Shown here in pieces: positions 21,990 to 30,733 of a stretch of 39,997 bases of DNA (its first letter is position 1; each line of letters begins with the position of its first letter). The notes under the pieces are model-generated. The model saw nothing but the letters and a program-made list of their open reading frames with translations. It was not told where the DNA came from and ran no database searches. This DNA is from Candidatus Levybacteria bacterium RIFCSPLOWO2_01_FULL_38_21 (lineage in GTDB: Bacteria > Patescibacteriota > Microgenomatia > Levybacterales > UBA12049), in the NCBI GenBank assembly GCA_001782475.1, contig MFOT01000026.1, positions 1 through 39,997 on the forward strand. The letters run 5' to 3'. The position numbers and the translations under genes are program-made.

Positions 21990-22949
21990 TTATAAGCTCT
22001 TAAAGTATTGTATGGTTTTTGCAAGACCTTGGTCAATACTCACTTTAGGAGTCCATCCGATAAGATTTTTCGCTTTGTTTATATCGGGTCTTCTTACTTT
22101 TGGATCATCTTCCGGCAAAGGTTCAAATATTATCTCTGATGAAGAGTTGGTCATTTTTTTTATAATATTTGCAAGATCTAATATTGTTTTCTCGTTTGGA
22201 TTTCCTAAATTTAACACTTCCCCTTTTGTCCTATCGGAGAAAATCGCCCTAATTAATCCATCTAGCAAATCATCAATATAACATATACTTCTTGTTTGAC
22301 TACCGTTTCCATAAACTGTTAAAGGCTTGTTTGAAATTGCCTGATTTATAAAATTTGAAATTACTCTTCCGTCATCTGCCCTCATATTGGATCCATAAGT
22401 ATTAAATATTCTTATAATCCGGGTATCTGTATTAAATTTTCTAAAATAAGCCATTGTAATTGCCTCTCCGAACCGTTTTCCTTCATCATAAACTGATCGT
22501 ATTCCGACAGAATTTACATTCCCAAAATAATCTTCTCTCTGCGGTGAAACTTTAGGATCTCCATAGACCTCAGAGGATGAGGCGTAAAGAAATTTAGAAT
22601 TAAATTTTCTAGCAATTTTTAAAAGATTATAGGTACCGACTGAGTTAACAAGAAGAGTTTCTGTTGGAAAATTTATGTAGCTTATCGGACTCTTTTTATT
22701 TGGCGAGGCAGGAGAAGCAAGGTGAAAAATGTAATCTATTTTAGGCAGTTTTATATTTCGAAAAGAAGGATCAATAAGATCTGCACTTAAAAAAGTAAAG
22801 TTCTTGTTTTTGATAAAATCCTCTATGTTCTTTTTATTTCCGGTAATTAAATTGTCTATACAAATTAGTCTATAATTCTTGTCAAGCAGTCTCTCGCAAA
22901 GATTTGACCCAATAAATCCTGCTCCTCCTGCAACAAGTATTGTCTGCAT
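21990..22949 (-). CDS. uxs: UDP-glucuronate decarboxylase / UDP-xylose synthase-like
   Basis: A 319-residue short-chain dehydrogenase of the extended NDP-sugar epimerase family. NAD binds at GGAGFIGSNL near residues 8-17. The UXS hallmarks are strong: HLASPASP near 73-80, SSSEVYGDPKVSPQRE, YDEGKR (catalytic Y-x-x-x-K), RIFNTYGSNM and VYGNGSQTRSICYIDD. The family converts UDP-glucuronate to UDP-xylose with NAD as internal hydride shuttle. Its substrate would come from the UDP-glucose dehydrogenase at 25010. It sits four bases after gmd in the operon. Confidence 0.9.
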   Translation of the reverse strand: MQTILVAGGAGFIGSNLCERLLDKNYRLICIDNLITGNKKNIEDFIKNKNFTFLSADLIDPSFRNIKLPKIDYIFHLASPASPNKKSPISYINFPTETLLVNSVGTYNLLKIARKFNSKFLYASSSEVYGDPKVSPQREDYFGNVNSVGIRSVYDEGKRFGEAITMAYFRKFNTDTRIIRIFNTYGSNMRADDGRVISNFINQAISNKPLTVYGNGSQTRSICYIDDLLDGLIRAIFSDRTKGEVLNLGNPNEKTILDLANIIKKMTNSSSEIIFEPLPEDDPKVRRPDINKAKNLIGWTPKVSIDQGLAKTIQYFKSL

Positions 22950-22952
22950 AAA

Positions 22953-23927
22953 CTATTTAGCTTTCTTTTCTCTCTTTAAGTCTGTTTCAACCATCAATTC
23001 CACCAGCTGCTTAAAACTTGTCTTAGGTTTCCAACCTAATATTTTTTTAGCTTTACTCGCATCTCCAATTAAATAATCAACCTCTGCCGGTCGCATATGA
23101 GCTTCCATATTTGAGACGACGTACTTTTGCCAATCTTTAATTCCAACGTAGTTGAATGCAAGCTCCACAAAGTCCTTAACGCTATGATTTTCTCCTGTTG
23201 CTATTACATAATCGTCTGGTTTATTCTGCGCAAGCATTAACCAAATTGCCTCAACATAATCTCCTGCATATCCCCAATCTCTCTTGGGCTCAAGAGAACC
23301 AAGTTCTAATTTTTTCTGTTTTCCAAGGCTAATTCGAGCAACCGCATGACTTATCTTACGTGTAACAAACTCGAGTCCTCTTCTTGGAGACTCATGGTTA
23401 AAAAGCATTCCGGAGCATGCAAAAATTCCGTAACTTTCTCTATAGTTTACAGTAATGTAGTGACCGTAAACTTTGGCAACTCCGTAAGGGCTTCTTGGAT
23501 GAAACCTGGTCGTTTCCTTTTGCGGCGTTTCCGTAACTTTACCAAACATCTCAGATGATGACGCTTGGTAAAACTTAATTTTTGGATTTACTGTTCTTAT
23601 CGCTTCTAGTACTCTGGTAACTCCCAAGGCGGTAAACTCACCCGTTAGGACGGGCTGATTCCATGAAGTTTTTACATAAGATTGCGCTGCTAAGTTATAA
23701 ACCTCATCAGGCTGTGCTTCCAAAAGAGCTGAGGCAAGAGAACTCTGATCTAAAAGATCTCCCTGAATAAGATTAACTTTATCTTCGATCTCTTTTATTC
23801 TTTCAAAATTGATAGTGCTGGTTCTTCTGGTTAATCCGTATACGTTGTATCCTTTTTTAAGCAGGAACTCTGCAAGATATGATCCGTCTTGTCCGGTAAT
23901 TCCGGTTATAAGCGCTTTTTTTGCCAT
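22953..23927 (-). CDS. gmd: GDP-mannose 4,6-dehydratase
   Basis: A 324-residue extended short-chain dehydrogenase. [15 protein letters not shown] near residues 8-22 is the characteristic GMD nucleotide-binding loop, followed by [27 protein letters not shown] with [10 protein letters not shown] (catalytic Y-x-x-x-K), FNHESPRRG, and [12 protein letters not shown]. It makes GDP-4-keto-6-deoxymannose from GDP-mannose. The reductase encoded upstream (rmd) would complete the path to GDP-rhamnose or a related 6-deoxyhexose. No GDP-fucose synthase is present. Confidence 0.95.
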   Translation of the reverse strand: MAKKALITGITGQDGSYLAEFLLKKGYNVYGLTRRTSTINFERIKEIEDKVNLIQGDLLDQSSLASALLEAQPDEVYNLAAQSYVKTSWNQPVLTGEFTALGVTRVLEAIRTVNPKIKFYQASSSEMFGKVTETPQKETTRFHPRSPYGVAKVYGHYITVNYRESYGIFACSGMLFNHESPRRGLEFVTRKISHAVARISLGKQKKLELGSLEPKRDWGYAGDYVEAIWLMLAQNKPDDYVIATGENHSVKDFVELAFNYVGIKDWQKYVVSNMEAHMRPAEVDYLIGDASKAKKILGWKPKTSFKQLVELMVETDLKREKKAK

Positions 23928-23937
23928 ATTTTAGATT

Positions 23938-24897
23938 TTAAATTATATTTCTCCAATAGTCTAGGGTATCTTTTAATGTTTTATCTATGGGTATCTTGGG
24001 TTCCCAGCCGGTAAGATTAGTAAATTTTGTTCTGTTGCAAAGAAGATCGGGGTTATCGCTTGGGCGAAGCAGCGATTTATCCAATTTGACTTTTATTTTT
24101 GTTTTCGACAACGACAGAATCTTATTAAGAATCCCGAAGATTGTGTAAGATTTTCCAGAGCCGATGTTATAAACATCTCCCTTCTTACCTTTTTCTATGG
24201 CAAGTACATATGCCTGCATCATATCTCTTACATCGGTAAAGTCGCGCTTACTTTCCAAATTGCCAGTCAATAGGATGGGTTCTGTCTTCTTCTTTTCAAT
24301 CTCTGCTATCTTTTTAGCAAAAGACGCTACTACAAAATGTGAAGATTGCCTCGGTCCTATATGATTAAATGGCCGGACTCTTATTATTTTAAGACTATGA
24401 GATAAAAAATACTGAAGCCCCAAGAAATCTTGTGTTATTTTTGAGACCGCATAAGGACTAGCAGGCATTAATTTTGTATCCTCATCTATAGGCAGGTCTT
24501 TTTTTTCGACAATTCCATAAACTTCAGCTGATGAGACAATAAGAATACGAGTATTTAAGTACTTAAGTTTTCTTACTGCTTCCAAAAGATTAAGCTGCGC
24601 CCTAACATTATTTTTAATAGTTTCAAATGGATTATCAAAACTCGCCTTAGGAGAAGTCAATGCCGCTAAGTGGAAGATGAAGTCTGGCTTAGTTTCTCTT
24701 ACGATATCCAAAACTTTTTTTTCATCAATTAGATTAAGTTTAAACAAATCAATTTTTGTTTTTATTTTTTCTACATTTTTTAAACTCTGCTCTTCAAGAT
24801 AAGTTCCCGAAATTTTTCCTTTATTCTGTAAAACTAAATATTCGGCAAGAAAACTCCCTGCAAAACCCGAGATCCCTGTTATTAAAATATTCTTCAT
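23938..24897 (-). CDS. rmd: GDP-6-deoxy-4-keto-D-mannose reductase-like
   Basis: A 319-residue extended short-chain dehydrogenase with GISGFAGSFLAEYL near residues 7-20, SSAEVYGIV with YAVSKITQDF (catalytic Y-x-x-x-K near 152-156), and RPFNHIGPRQ, a hallmark of the RMD branch that makes GDP-D-rhamnose. RDFTDVRDMMQAY follows. A ribosome site AAGGAGACGAAGGGG lies directly upstream. The start overlaps the stop of a 39-residue ORF by ATGA. With gmd next in line it forms a two-step GDP-deoxyhexose path. Exact stereochemistry is inferred. Confidence 0.88.
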   Translation of the reverse strand: MKNILITGISGFAGSFLAEYLVLQNKGKISGTYLEEQSLKNVEKIKTKIDLFKLNLIDEKKVLDIVRETKPDFIFHLAALTSPKASFDNPFETIKNNVRAQLNLLEAVRKLKYLNTRILIVSSAEVYGIVEKKDLPIDEDTKLMPASPYAVSKITQDFLGLQYFLSHSLKIIRVRPFNHIGPRQSSHFVVASFAKKIAEIEKKKTEPILLTGNLESKRDFTDVRDMMQAYVLAIEKGKKGDVYNIGSGKSYTIFGILNKILSLSKTKIKVKLDKSLLRPSDNPDLLCNRTKFTNLTGWEPKIPIDKTLKDTLDYWRNII

Positions 24898-25013
24898 GCC
24901 CCTTCGTCTCCTTGTTCTCTAGTATTTTTAAAAAAGAGAAACTTTGTGTGAAAATCAGGCCAAGGACTACGGAAGCATGAATCCATCCGAAATTTTAATG
25001 AAGGAGGATTCAT
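24894..25013 (-). CDS. Candidate 39-residue small protein between ugd and rmd
   Basis: ATG at 25013 overlaps the ugd stop (ATGA), and the frame runs 39 codons to a TGA that overlaps the rmd ATG (ATGA). The gap between ugd and rmd, otherwise 112 non-coding bases in a tightly packed operon, is thus exactly filled. The peptide starts MNPPSLKFRMDS, has an aromatic basic centre (SPWPDFHTKFLFFKN) and ends EQGDEGA, where the ribosome site of rmd is encoded. No family is recognised. The two overlaps make it plausible as a real gene or a translational coupler; it could also be chance. Confidence 0.45.
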   Translation of the reverse strand: MNPPSLKFRMDSCFRSPWPDFHTKFLFFKNTREQGDEGA

Positions 25014-26302
25014 CTTCCAACTCCTAAGTAAACAAATCCCAATTTTCTCGTTTCCTTGGGATCATAGATATTTCTTCCGTCAACAATGTTTGGTTTTCTC
25101 ATAAGTTTTTTTATTTTTTTAAGATCGAGTTGCCTGAATTCATTCCATTCTGTAAGTACTATCAACAAATCGGCATCCTCCACAACTTGATAGCAATCTT
25201 TAGAAAAAGTTATTCCTTTTAATATTTTTTTTGCATTTTCCATTGCCACCGGATCATATACTTTTATCTTGGCTCCTCCTTTTTTAAGACCGCCTATTAT
25301 TTCAATTGAGGGCGCATCTCTCATATCATCTGTGTTTGGTTTAAACGATAGCCCTAAAACTGCAATAGTCTTATTGTCTAAACTTCCTTTAAGAAGGCGT
25401 TTTGATTTACTAACGATTTCCTTCATTGCCTGATTATTTACCTTATCTACTTCTTTCAATAGACCGAAATCGTAACCCTTTGTTTTTGCAATATTAAGTA
25501 AAGCTTTTATATCCTTAGGAAGACAGCTTCCTCCAAATCCCGCTCCCGGAGAAAGAAAGTAGCTCCCAATTCTTTTATCAAGGCCGACTGCTTCCAAAAC
25601 CTTAAGTCCATCTGCTCCAATTAGTCCGCTTAAGTAAGCTATGGAATTTGCAAATGATATTTTTGTAGCTAAAAATGCATTTGCGGCATATTTAATCATC
25701 TCAGCTGTTTCAATATTGGTTAGGACATAATTTCCATCAATGGGTTTATGCAGTTCAACTAATAAATTTTCTGCTTGTTTAGATTCTGTGCCAATAACAA
25801 TTCTATCCGGATGAAAAGTATCTGAAATTGCCTGTCCCTCTCGTAAAAATTCCGGAACAGATGCAATATCAAATTCTGCTTTTTGAGGTTTTAGCTGATT
25901 TATAATCTCCTTTATTTTCCTGTTTGTGCCAACAGGAACAGTGCTTTTTGTAGCAACTACTGTATATCCTGTTAAATATGGCGCAATTTTTTTTGCAACT
26001 TCAAAAACAGCAGAAAGATCTGCTTCTCCGTTGTCTTTCGGAGGAGTACCAACTGCTATAAAAACCACTGAGGATTCCGGTATCGCATCTTTATAATCCA
26101 AGGTAAAAAATATTCTTTTCGCTTTAACATTTTTCCTTACGATCTCCTCAAGTCCCGGCTCGTAAATCGGAATAATCCCCTTTTTTAAATTTTCTATCTT
26201 CTCTTTTGTATGTCCTATTACCCAAACAGTGTTCCCTAAATCAGCAAATACAGATGCGCTAACAAGTCCTACATATCCATGTCCTATAAAAGTAATTGTC
26301 AT
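25010..26302 (-). CDS. ugd: UDP-glucose 6-dehydrogenase
   Basis: A 430-residue enzyme that oxidises UDP-glucose twice to UDP-glucuronate with NAD. The N-terminal Rossmann fold starts FIGHGYVGLVSASVFADLG, then VGTPP near 90 and TKSTVPVGT near 120. The catalytic cysteine is in GAGFGGSCLPKD near residues 253-264. The C-terminal domain has LGLSFKPNTDDMRDAPS and the substrate-binding DGRNIYD. The length is typical. The start overlaps the rmlD-like stop. It supplies the UXS enzyme further along the operon. Confidence 0.96.
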   Translation of the reverse strand: MTITFIGHGYVGLVSASVFADLGNTVWVIGHTKEKIENLKKGIIPIYEPGLEEIVRKNVKAKRIFFTLDYKDAIPESSVVFIAVGTPPKDNGEADLSAVFEVAKKIAPYLTGYTVVATKSTVPVGTNRKIKEIINQLKPQKAEFDIASVPEFLREGQAISDTFHPDRIVIGTESKQAENLLVELHKPIDGNYVLTNIETAEMIKYAANAFLATKISFANSIAYLSGLIGADGLKVLEAVGLDKRIGSYFLSPGAGFGGSCLPKDIKALLNIAKTKGYDFGLLKEVDKVNNQAMKEIVSKSKRLLKGSLDNKTIAVLGLSFKPNTDDMRDAPSIEIIGGLKKGGAKIKVYDPVAMENAKKILKGITFSKDCYQVVEDADLLIVLTEWNEFRQLDLKKIKKLMRKPNIVDGRNIYDPKETRKLGFVYLGVGR

Positions 26303-27171
26303 AAGTTAAGTTGTTTTTTAATTTCTAAAATGCCTTCCTCAAAGGTCTTCATCTTAAGTCCTAATTTTTGTATTTTATCATTTTTAAGAGCCAGATAAAA
26401 AGGTCTAGGTGCCCTGTTTCTGAAATATTCTTCTCTGGTGGTTTTTTGAACTAATGATTTATCAAAGCCAAAAGTATCTGCAATGGATAAGGCTGTATCG
26501 AATGGACTTATGTATTGACTTCCAACAACATGAAATATTCCCAATGCTTCATTTTTCATAAGAACATCCAGCGCTTTTGCAATATCATCAATAAACGTAG
26601 GGGTCATTATGCGATCAGAAACCGCAATGATAGGTTGCCTACTCATTAATCTTTGTAAAATTGTTCTAGCGAAATCTGGCTTCTTCTCAAAAATTGCCCT
26701 GTAGGGATATGCTATTCTTGCAATTATATAGGAAGTTGTGCAGTTTTTGACTATTTTTTCTCCTTCAAGTTTTGTTCTGGCGTACCAGTTTACCGGAGCG
26801 GGCTTATCTTCTTCTTCGTAGGCTTTTTGACTGTCTCCATTAAAAACATAATCTGTTGAAATATAGATTATTTTTTTTCCACTCTTACAACAAGCATCAA
26901 CTATGTTTCTCGTCCCCTCAACATTTATCTTCCATGCATCTCCATTTGTACCCTGCTCTTTATCTTTCTCGCAACCATCAACGTCCGTTTTTGCAGCCAA
27001 GTGTAAAACCAAAGAAGCATTTGATGAAGTTACTAAAGAAATAATTTTCTCAGAATCGGTAATGTCAACACCCGTTGCAAGACTTAGATCTTCAAATTGA
27101 TATTTATCTCTTAAAAGCTCCTCGATTCTTGATCCAACAAGACCAGACAAGCCAGTTCCCAAAATTTTCAT
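26299..27171 (-). CDS. rmlD: dTDP-4-dehydrorhamnose reductase-like (RmlD family)
   Basis: A 290-residue short-chain reductase: GTGLSGLVGSRIEELL near residues 5-20, HLAAKTDVDGCE near 71-82, ISTDYVFNG near 107-115, and YARTKLEGEK with the catalytic Y-x-x-x-K near 132-141. I choose ATG 27171 (MKILGTGLSG) because it overlaps the rmlB stop (ATGA); the longer frame from 27276 mirrors the rmlB end in another frame. In the usual pathway RmlD follows RmlB and RmlC; no rmlC is present here, so it might reduce the unepimerised keto sugar or use an RmlC encoded elsewhere. Confidence 0.85.
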   Translation of the reverse strand: MKILGTGLSGLVGSRIEELLRDKYQFEDLSLATGVDITDSEKIISLVTSSNASLVLHLAAKTDVDGCEKDKEQGTNGDAWKINVEGTRNIVDACCKSGKKIIYISTDYVFNGDSQKAYEEEDKPAPVNWYARTKLEGEKIVKNCTTSYIIARIAYPYRAIFEKKPDFARTILQRLMSRQPIIAVSDRIMTPTFIDDIAKALDVLMKNEALGIFHVVGSQYISPFDTALSIADTFGFDKSLVQKTTREEYFRNRAPRPFYLALKNDKIQKLGLKMKTFEEGILEIKKQLNL

Positions 27172-28181
27172 ATGCTTCCATATTGTTTTTTGTAATACTT
27201 GATATATTCCTTGTTTTTCACTCTCTTCCACCAATCCTGATTTTCTTTGTACCAATTTATTGTATAGGCAAGCCATTCGTCAAAACTATGAAGGGGACTC
27301 CATCCAAGTTCATTTTTTATTTTTGACCAATCAATAGAGTATTTCCTATCATGGCCCGGCCTGTCTTTAACGTATTCAATAACGCTTTCATCTTTACCAA
27401 GTATGTTTAAAATTTTCTTAATAACAGATAAGTTATTTATGTCCTCTGTTAATCCCCCTATACAATAAGTCTCTCCGATTTTTCCTTTTTTAATAATAAG
27501 ATCGATTGCCCTGCAGTGATCTTCCACATAAAGCCAGTCTCTAACATATAATCCGTCTCCGTAAACCGGAACTTTTTTCCCTTCTAAAATATTTGTTATG
27601 ACAAGAGGAATCAATTTTTCCGGAAATTGATAGGGTCCGAAGTTATTAGAACAGTTTGAAATGTTTATTGGTAGTCCATACGTAAAGTAATAACTTCTAA
27701 CCAAATGGTCTGATCCGGCTTTACTTGCCGAATATGGACTTGTGGGATTATAATTTGTTCGTTCATTAAATTTACTCTTATCTTTAAGTTTTAGGCTTCC
27801 AAATACCTCATCCGTTGAGATGTGCATAAATCTTTTTATTTTAAACTTCAAAGCAGCATCCAAAAGCACTTGAGTCCCTACTATATTTGTCATAACAAAT
27901 GGGGCAGGTTCTAATATCGACCGATCTACATGGCTTTCGGCAGCAAAATTTACTATTACATCAACTCCGTCTATTGCTTTTTTAACTTTATCCGGATTAC
28001 TTATGTCTCCCTTGATAAAAGTGTATTTTGGATTTTTCTCTACATCTTTTAGATTTTCCAAATTTCCGGCATAAGTTAGTTTGTCAAAGTTAAATATTTC
28101 ATCATCCGGATGATTTACAGTCCAATAACGTATAAAATTAGACCCAATAAATCCCGCCCCTCCTGTAACAAGCAGTTTCAT
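27168..28181 (-). CDS. rmlB: dTDP-glucose 4,6-dehydratase
   Basis: A 337-residue extended short-chain dehydrogenase: GGAGFIGSNFIRYW near residues 7-20, DKLTYAGNLENL near 34-45, FAAESHVDRSI near 79-89, STDEVFGSL near 122-130, SPYSASKAGSDHL with the catalytic Y-x-x-x-K near 149-153, and NNFGPYQFPEKLIP. These are the RmlB signatures. It makes dTDP-4-keto-6-deoxyglucose from the product of RmlA, encoded two genes upstream. It overlaps the genes on both sides by four bases. Confidence 0.95.
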   Translation of the reverse strand: MKLLVTGGAGFIGSNFIRYWTVNHPDDEIFNFDKLTYAGNLENLKDVEKNPKYTFIKGDISNPDKVKKAIDGVDVIVNFAAESHVDRSILEPAPFVMTNIVGTQVLLDAALKFKIKRFMHISTDEVFGSLKLKDKSKFNERTNYNPTSPYSASKAGSDHLVRSYYFTYGLPINISNCSNNFGPYQFPEKLIPLVITNILEGKKVPVYGDGLYVRDWLYVEDHCRAIDLIIKKGKIGETYCIGGLTEDINNLSVIKKILNILGKDESVIEYVKDRPGHDRKYSIDWSKIKNELGWSPLHSFDEWLAYTINWYKENQDWWKRVKNKEYIKYYKKQYGSI

Positions 28182-28720
28182 AATTTCCCTTCCTTATTCA
28201 GCTTATCAAGCAAAAAAACTCCAATAATGGTTGAGGCTGTTCTAATTTCGCCGTCCATTATTTTTTTTATAGCTTCTTCAATAGACATTTTAACCAATTC
28301 AATCTCTTCTCCTTCTTCTGGATTTGAAACACCAAGCTCAATTCCTTTTGCCAGAAACATATGAATATTAGATTTTATTACGCTTGCAGACGTTTCAAAT
28401 TCGAGAATCTCCCTCCAACTTGAAGCTGTTATCCCTGTCTCTTCTTTTAACTCTCTCCTTGCTGCCCCAAGAGGTGTTTCTTTTGTATCTATATGTCCTG
28501 CTACCGCTTCAAGAATTTTTTTATTAAACAAATGTCGAAATTGACTAATCAGGTAAAGTTCGAGTTTATCGGAGGCAGGAAAAATTACAGATATTGGCCG
28601 CCTCTCAACAATACTATATTTCCGTTTTTTCCCATTCGGTAATAAGATCTCTTGCGTTTTAACTTTGAAAAATCGCTGGATAAAGATAGTCTTTTGAGAT
28701 TTTATTTTCCATTTATTCAT
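28178..28720 (-). CDS. NUDIX hydrolase
   Basis: A 180-residue pyrophosphohydrolase. The Nudix box fits the consensus G-x5-E-x7-REUxEExGU fully, from G in GHIDTKE to ETGI, near residues 83-105, preceded by the VAGHID loop seen in ADP-ribose or nucleotide-sugar hydrolases. It takes the place where rmlC is expected between rmlA and rmlB, with ATGA-type overlaps on both sides. It might clear excess nucleotide sugars; this is inference. Confidence 0.92.
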   Translation of the reverse strand: MNKWKIKSQKTIFIQRFFKVKTQEILLPNGKKRKYSIVERRPISVIFPASDKLELYLISQFRHLFNKKILEAVAGHIDTKETPLGAARRELKEETGITASSWREILEFETSASVIKSNIHMFLAKGIELGVSNPEEGEEIELVKMSIEEAIKKIMDGEIRTASTIIGVFLLDKLNKEGKL

Positions 28721-29457
28721 TAGAGTTCGTTGTTTCTCACTTTTTCTGCAACCATATTATTTGCCCTAAGTAGCTCATCATATGATGTTCCGGCATCAAT
28801 CCACCAATCTATTATCTGACACTCAAGCGTTCCCTCCTTTAGATAAAAATTGTTAAGATCTGTAACCTCCAACTGACCTCTTACGGAAGGCTTAATTTTT
28901 TTAATAAATTCAAAAACTCTATTGTCATACATATAGATTCCGGTCTGGGCTATATTGGATTTTGGAGTTTCTGGTTTTTCCTCAATTGATATGACTTTTC
29001 CATTTTTTTCTATTTCTATAACACCGTATTGTTTTGAATCTGTATTTATCTTAATTCCGAAAACCATTGCTCCTTTTTGCTTTTTTTCAAATTTTTCTGC
29101 AATTATTTTTAAATTAAATTTAAAAATATTATCTCCTAGAATCACTAGTATTTTTTCATCCTTTGCAAATTCTTCGGCAAAAGAAATCGCATCGGCGATC
29201 CCTCCTTTTGGATTTTTTTGAATTGCATAGTAAAGTCTTAAATTGAACTCTTCGCCTGAACCAAGCAAGTTTGCAAAATGTCCTGAATGATCCGGAGAGC
29301 TTGTTAAAAGAACTTCTTTGATTCCTGCCTGTTGCATAGCCTCAAGTGGATAAAAAATCATTGGCTTATTAAATACGGGAAGCAGATGTTTATTTGTAAC
29401 CTGCGTTAACGGCCTAAGTCTTGTGGCAAGGCCTCCTGCTAAAATTACACCTTTCAT
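28720..29457 (-). CDS. rmlA: Glucose-1-phosphate thymidylyltransferase
   Basis: A 245-residue nucleotidyltransferase: the signature GVILAGGLATRLRPLT at residues 3-18 with NKHLLPVFNKPMIFYPLEAM following, GDNIF near 105 (metal-binding aspartate), EKPETPKSNIAQTGIY and WIDAGTSYDELLRA. It makes dTDP-glucose (or UDP-glucose) from sugar phosphate. I choose ATG 29457 (MKGVILAGG) with AGAGGGG upstream; the in-frame ATG at 29481 would lie in the palindromic repeat. Shorter than the 290-residue RmlA tetramers, it resembles the short branch. First gene of the nucleotide-sugar operon. Confidence 0.93.
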   Translation of the reverse strand: MKGVILAGGLATRLRPLTQVTNKHLLPVFNKPMIFYPLEAMQQAGIKEVLLTSSPDHSGHFANLLGSGEEFNLRLYYAIQKNPKGGIADAISFAEEFAKDEKILVILGDNIFKFNLKIIAEKFEKKQKGAMVFGIKINTDSKQYGVIEIEKNGKVISIEEKPETPKSNIAQTGIYMYDNRVFEFIKKIKPSVRGQLEVTDLNNFYLKEGTLECQIIDWWIDAGTSYDELLRANNMVAEKVRNNEL

Positions 29458-29470
29458 ATTTCGAATTCCC

Positions 29471-29531
29471 CTCTCGGCCATGAGCTCGAGGCCGAATGGT
29501 CAATATGACCCTGAGCTTGCCGAAGGATCAT
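29471..29531. repeat. Compound palindromic element between rmlA and the 29528 gene
   Basis: Three inverted repeats in tandem: CGGCC...GGCCG (about 29475-29494), GGTCA-ATA-TGACC (29498-29510), and ATGACCCT...AGGATCAT (29505-29531, one G-T) around the core GAGCTTGCCGAA. The element's TGA is the stop codon of the upstream membrane-protein gene. Confidence 0.75.
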
Positions 29532-29803
29532 AGTCCAAGTCCTCCTTTTAAGAAGAAAAAAATAACTGTGACGCCCAAAGCGCCAATGATTACGTATTGT
29601 ACCACAACTTTAATATTTAAATCATGGTTTATCAAATGGTGAGCTAAGCCGAAAACTATGTAAAAAAGGGTTGTTAATAAAACAAGTATTAATTGAAGGT
29701 TTTTATTTGGTGAGGCTAAAATAATAAAAAATAGACCAAGGGATAGTATAAATATAAGAGAAATATAATATTCAAGATCTATATTGTTACTTTTAATATA
29801 CAT
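29528..29803 (-). CDS. Small three-helix membrane protein, unknown
   Basis: A 91-residue protein with three predicted membrane helices (about residues 13-31, 36-56, 65-86) joined by short polar loops, including FGLAHHLINHD between the second and third. I do not recognise a named family. It starts at the last base of the CAP-protein gene and ends with a TGA supplied by the palindromic repeat. Co-transcription with the CAP gene suggests an envelope role. Confidence 0.75.
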   Translation of the reverse strand: MYIKSNNIDLEYYISLIFILSLGLFFIILASPNKNLQLILVLLTTLFYIVFGLAHHLINHDLNIKVVVQYVIIGALGVTVIFFFLKGGLGL

Positions 29804-30720
29804 TACAATATAACTCCTCTCCCTAAAATAACGATCATCAATAGAACAGATATTAAAAAGAGTATATGGTCTGGATTATGCTCTGCAAAGCTGACAATTT
29901 TGCGCCTTTCCAAAATTATTGTTTCTGAAATCAAAGCAAGAATAAACATTAAAATAATAAAGTTTACTATATTAGTCGTAAGATGCAGGCTATCGACAAG
30001 CGGCAAGTTTTTAACTCCAGAAGGAGGACTTGCTTTAAGGGAAGATTGAACAGATCTGTTTGGATTTACAGCTACTTCTTTTTTTAACGTAATTTCCTGA
30101 GAATTATTTGAGCTACTAGATAACGACCTGCTCTCACCTTGTGGGGATAAAGCTGCTAAGGCCCTATTTCCAAACTCTTCTACCACAAGAACAGTTTCCT
30201 CTCCGCTTAAGTTGCCTGTAACAACTGCAAATCCAACATCTGAATAATTCGAAGATAGCATATTTGCTCGGTGGGTTGGGCTTGCCATCCAGGCATTTGT
30301 AACATCCAAGCTCGTATTAAATCCCCTTGCTAAATTTTCTCCTGCATAAACATAGTTGTATCCAGCCTCTTTAAAGAACTCCCAAGGGGTTTTTCCATCA
30401 GGGGAGTTATGTGCCCAGTAGTTTTTTGAAAGCATATCATTGGCTTTATCTCGAGCTGCTACTGCAAGTTCTGGGCTAAATGATAAAGGAGGGAGTCCGT
30501 TTTCCTGTCTTTTTTGATTTACTAATGTTATTAGTTGCTCCGAGGTTACATTTGTTGAAATACCAAGCACAGAGGGATATTTGGTTTTTGTTAAATTCAG
30601 CAATAAACCCCCTATAATAAAAAATACTATAAACAGTAATAATGTTGTTTGATGCAGTAGTTTTACTCTGTAATTGTTGGATTCCCGCGGTATAAAAAGA
30701 TGATGTAAGATTTCTTTCAT
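29803..30720 (-). CDS. CAP (SCP/YkwD) domain membrane protein
   Basis: A 305-residue protein. One N-terminal helix (about 26-45) exports the CAP domain at residues about 60-185: LVNQKRQENGLPPLSFSPEL, NYWAHNSPDG, YAGENLARGF, and AWMASPTHRANML with the conserved histidines and glutamate of the CAP cavity. A low-complexity serine and lysine linker leads to two C-terminal helices (about 240-262 and 280-302). It is thus anchored at both ends with the CAP domain outside. Bacterial CAP proteins have unclear roles. A TATACT box seven bases upstream implies a near-leaderless message, starting within the tsaB end. Confidence 0.88.
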   Translation of the reverse strand: MKEILHHLFIPRESNNYRVKLLHQTTLLLFIVFFIIGGLLLNLTKTKYPSVLGISTNVTSEQLITLVNQKRQENGLPPLSFSPELAVAARDKANDMLSKNYWAHNSPDGKTPWEFFKEAGYNYVYAGENLARGFNTSLDVTNAWMASPTHRANMLSSNYSDVGFAVVTGNLSGEETVLVVEEFGNRALAALSPQGESRSLSSSSNNSQEITLKKEVAVNPNRSVQSSLKASPPSGVKNLPLVDSLHLTTNIVNFIILMFILALISETIILERRKIVSFAEHNPDHILFLISVLLMIVILGRGVIL

Positions 30721-30727
30721 CTATATT

Positions 30728-30733
30728 AGTATA
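30728..30733 (-). promoter_or_regulatory. -10 box of the CAP gene
   Basis: TATACT on the minus strand, seven bases before ATG 30720, directly beyond the tsaB stop codon. No convincing -35. Confidence 0.4.

Noticed and set aside
26299-27276. Longer rmlD-like start at 27276
   Set aside because: The first 35 residues are the rmlB 3' end read in another frame; ATG 27171 overlaps the rmlB stop as usual in this operon.
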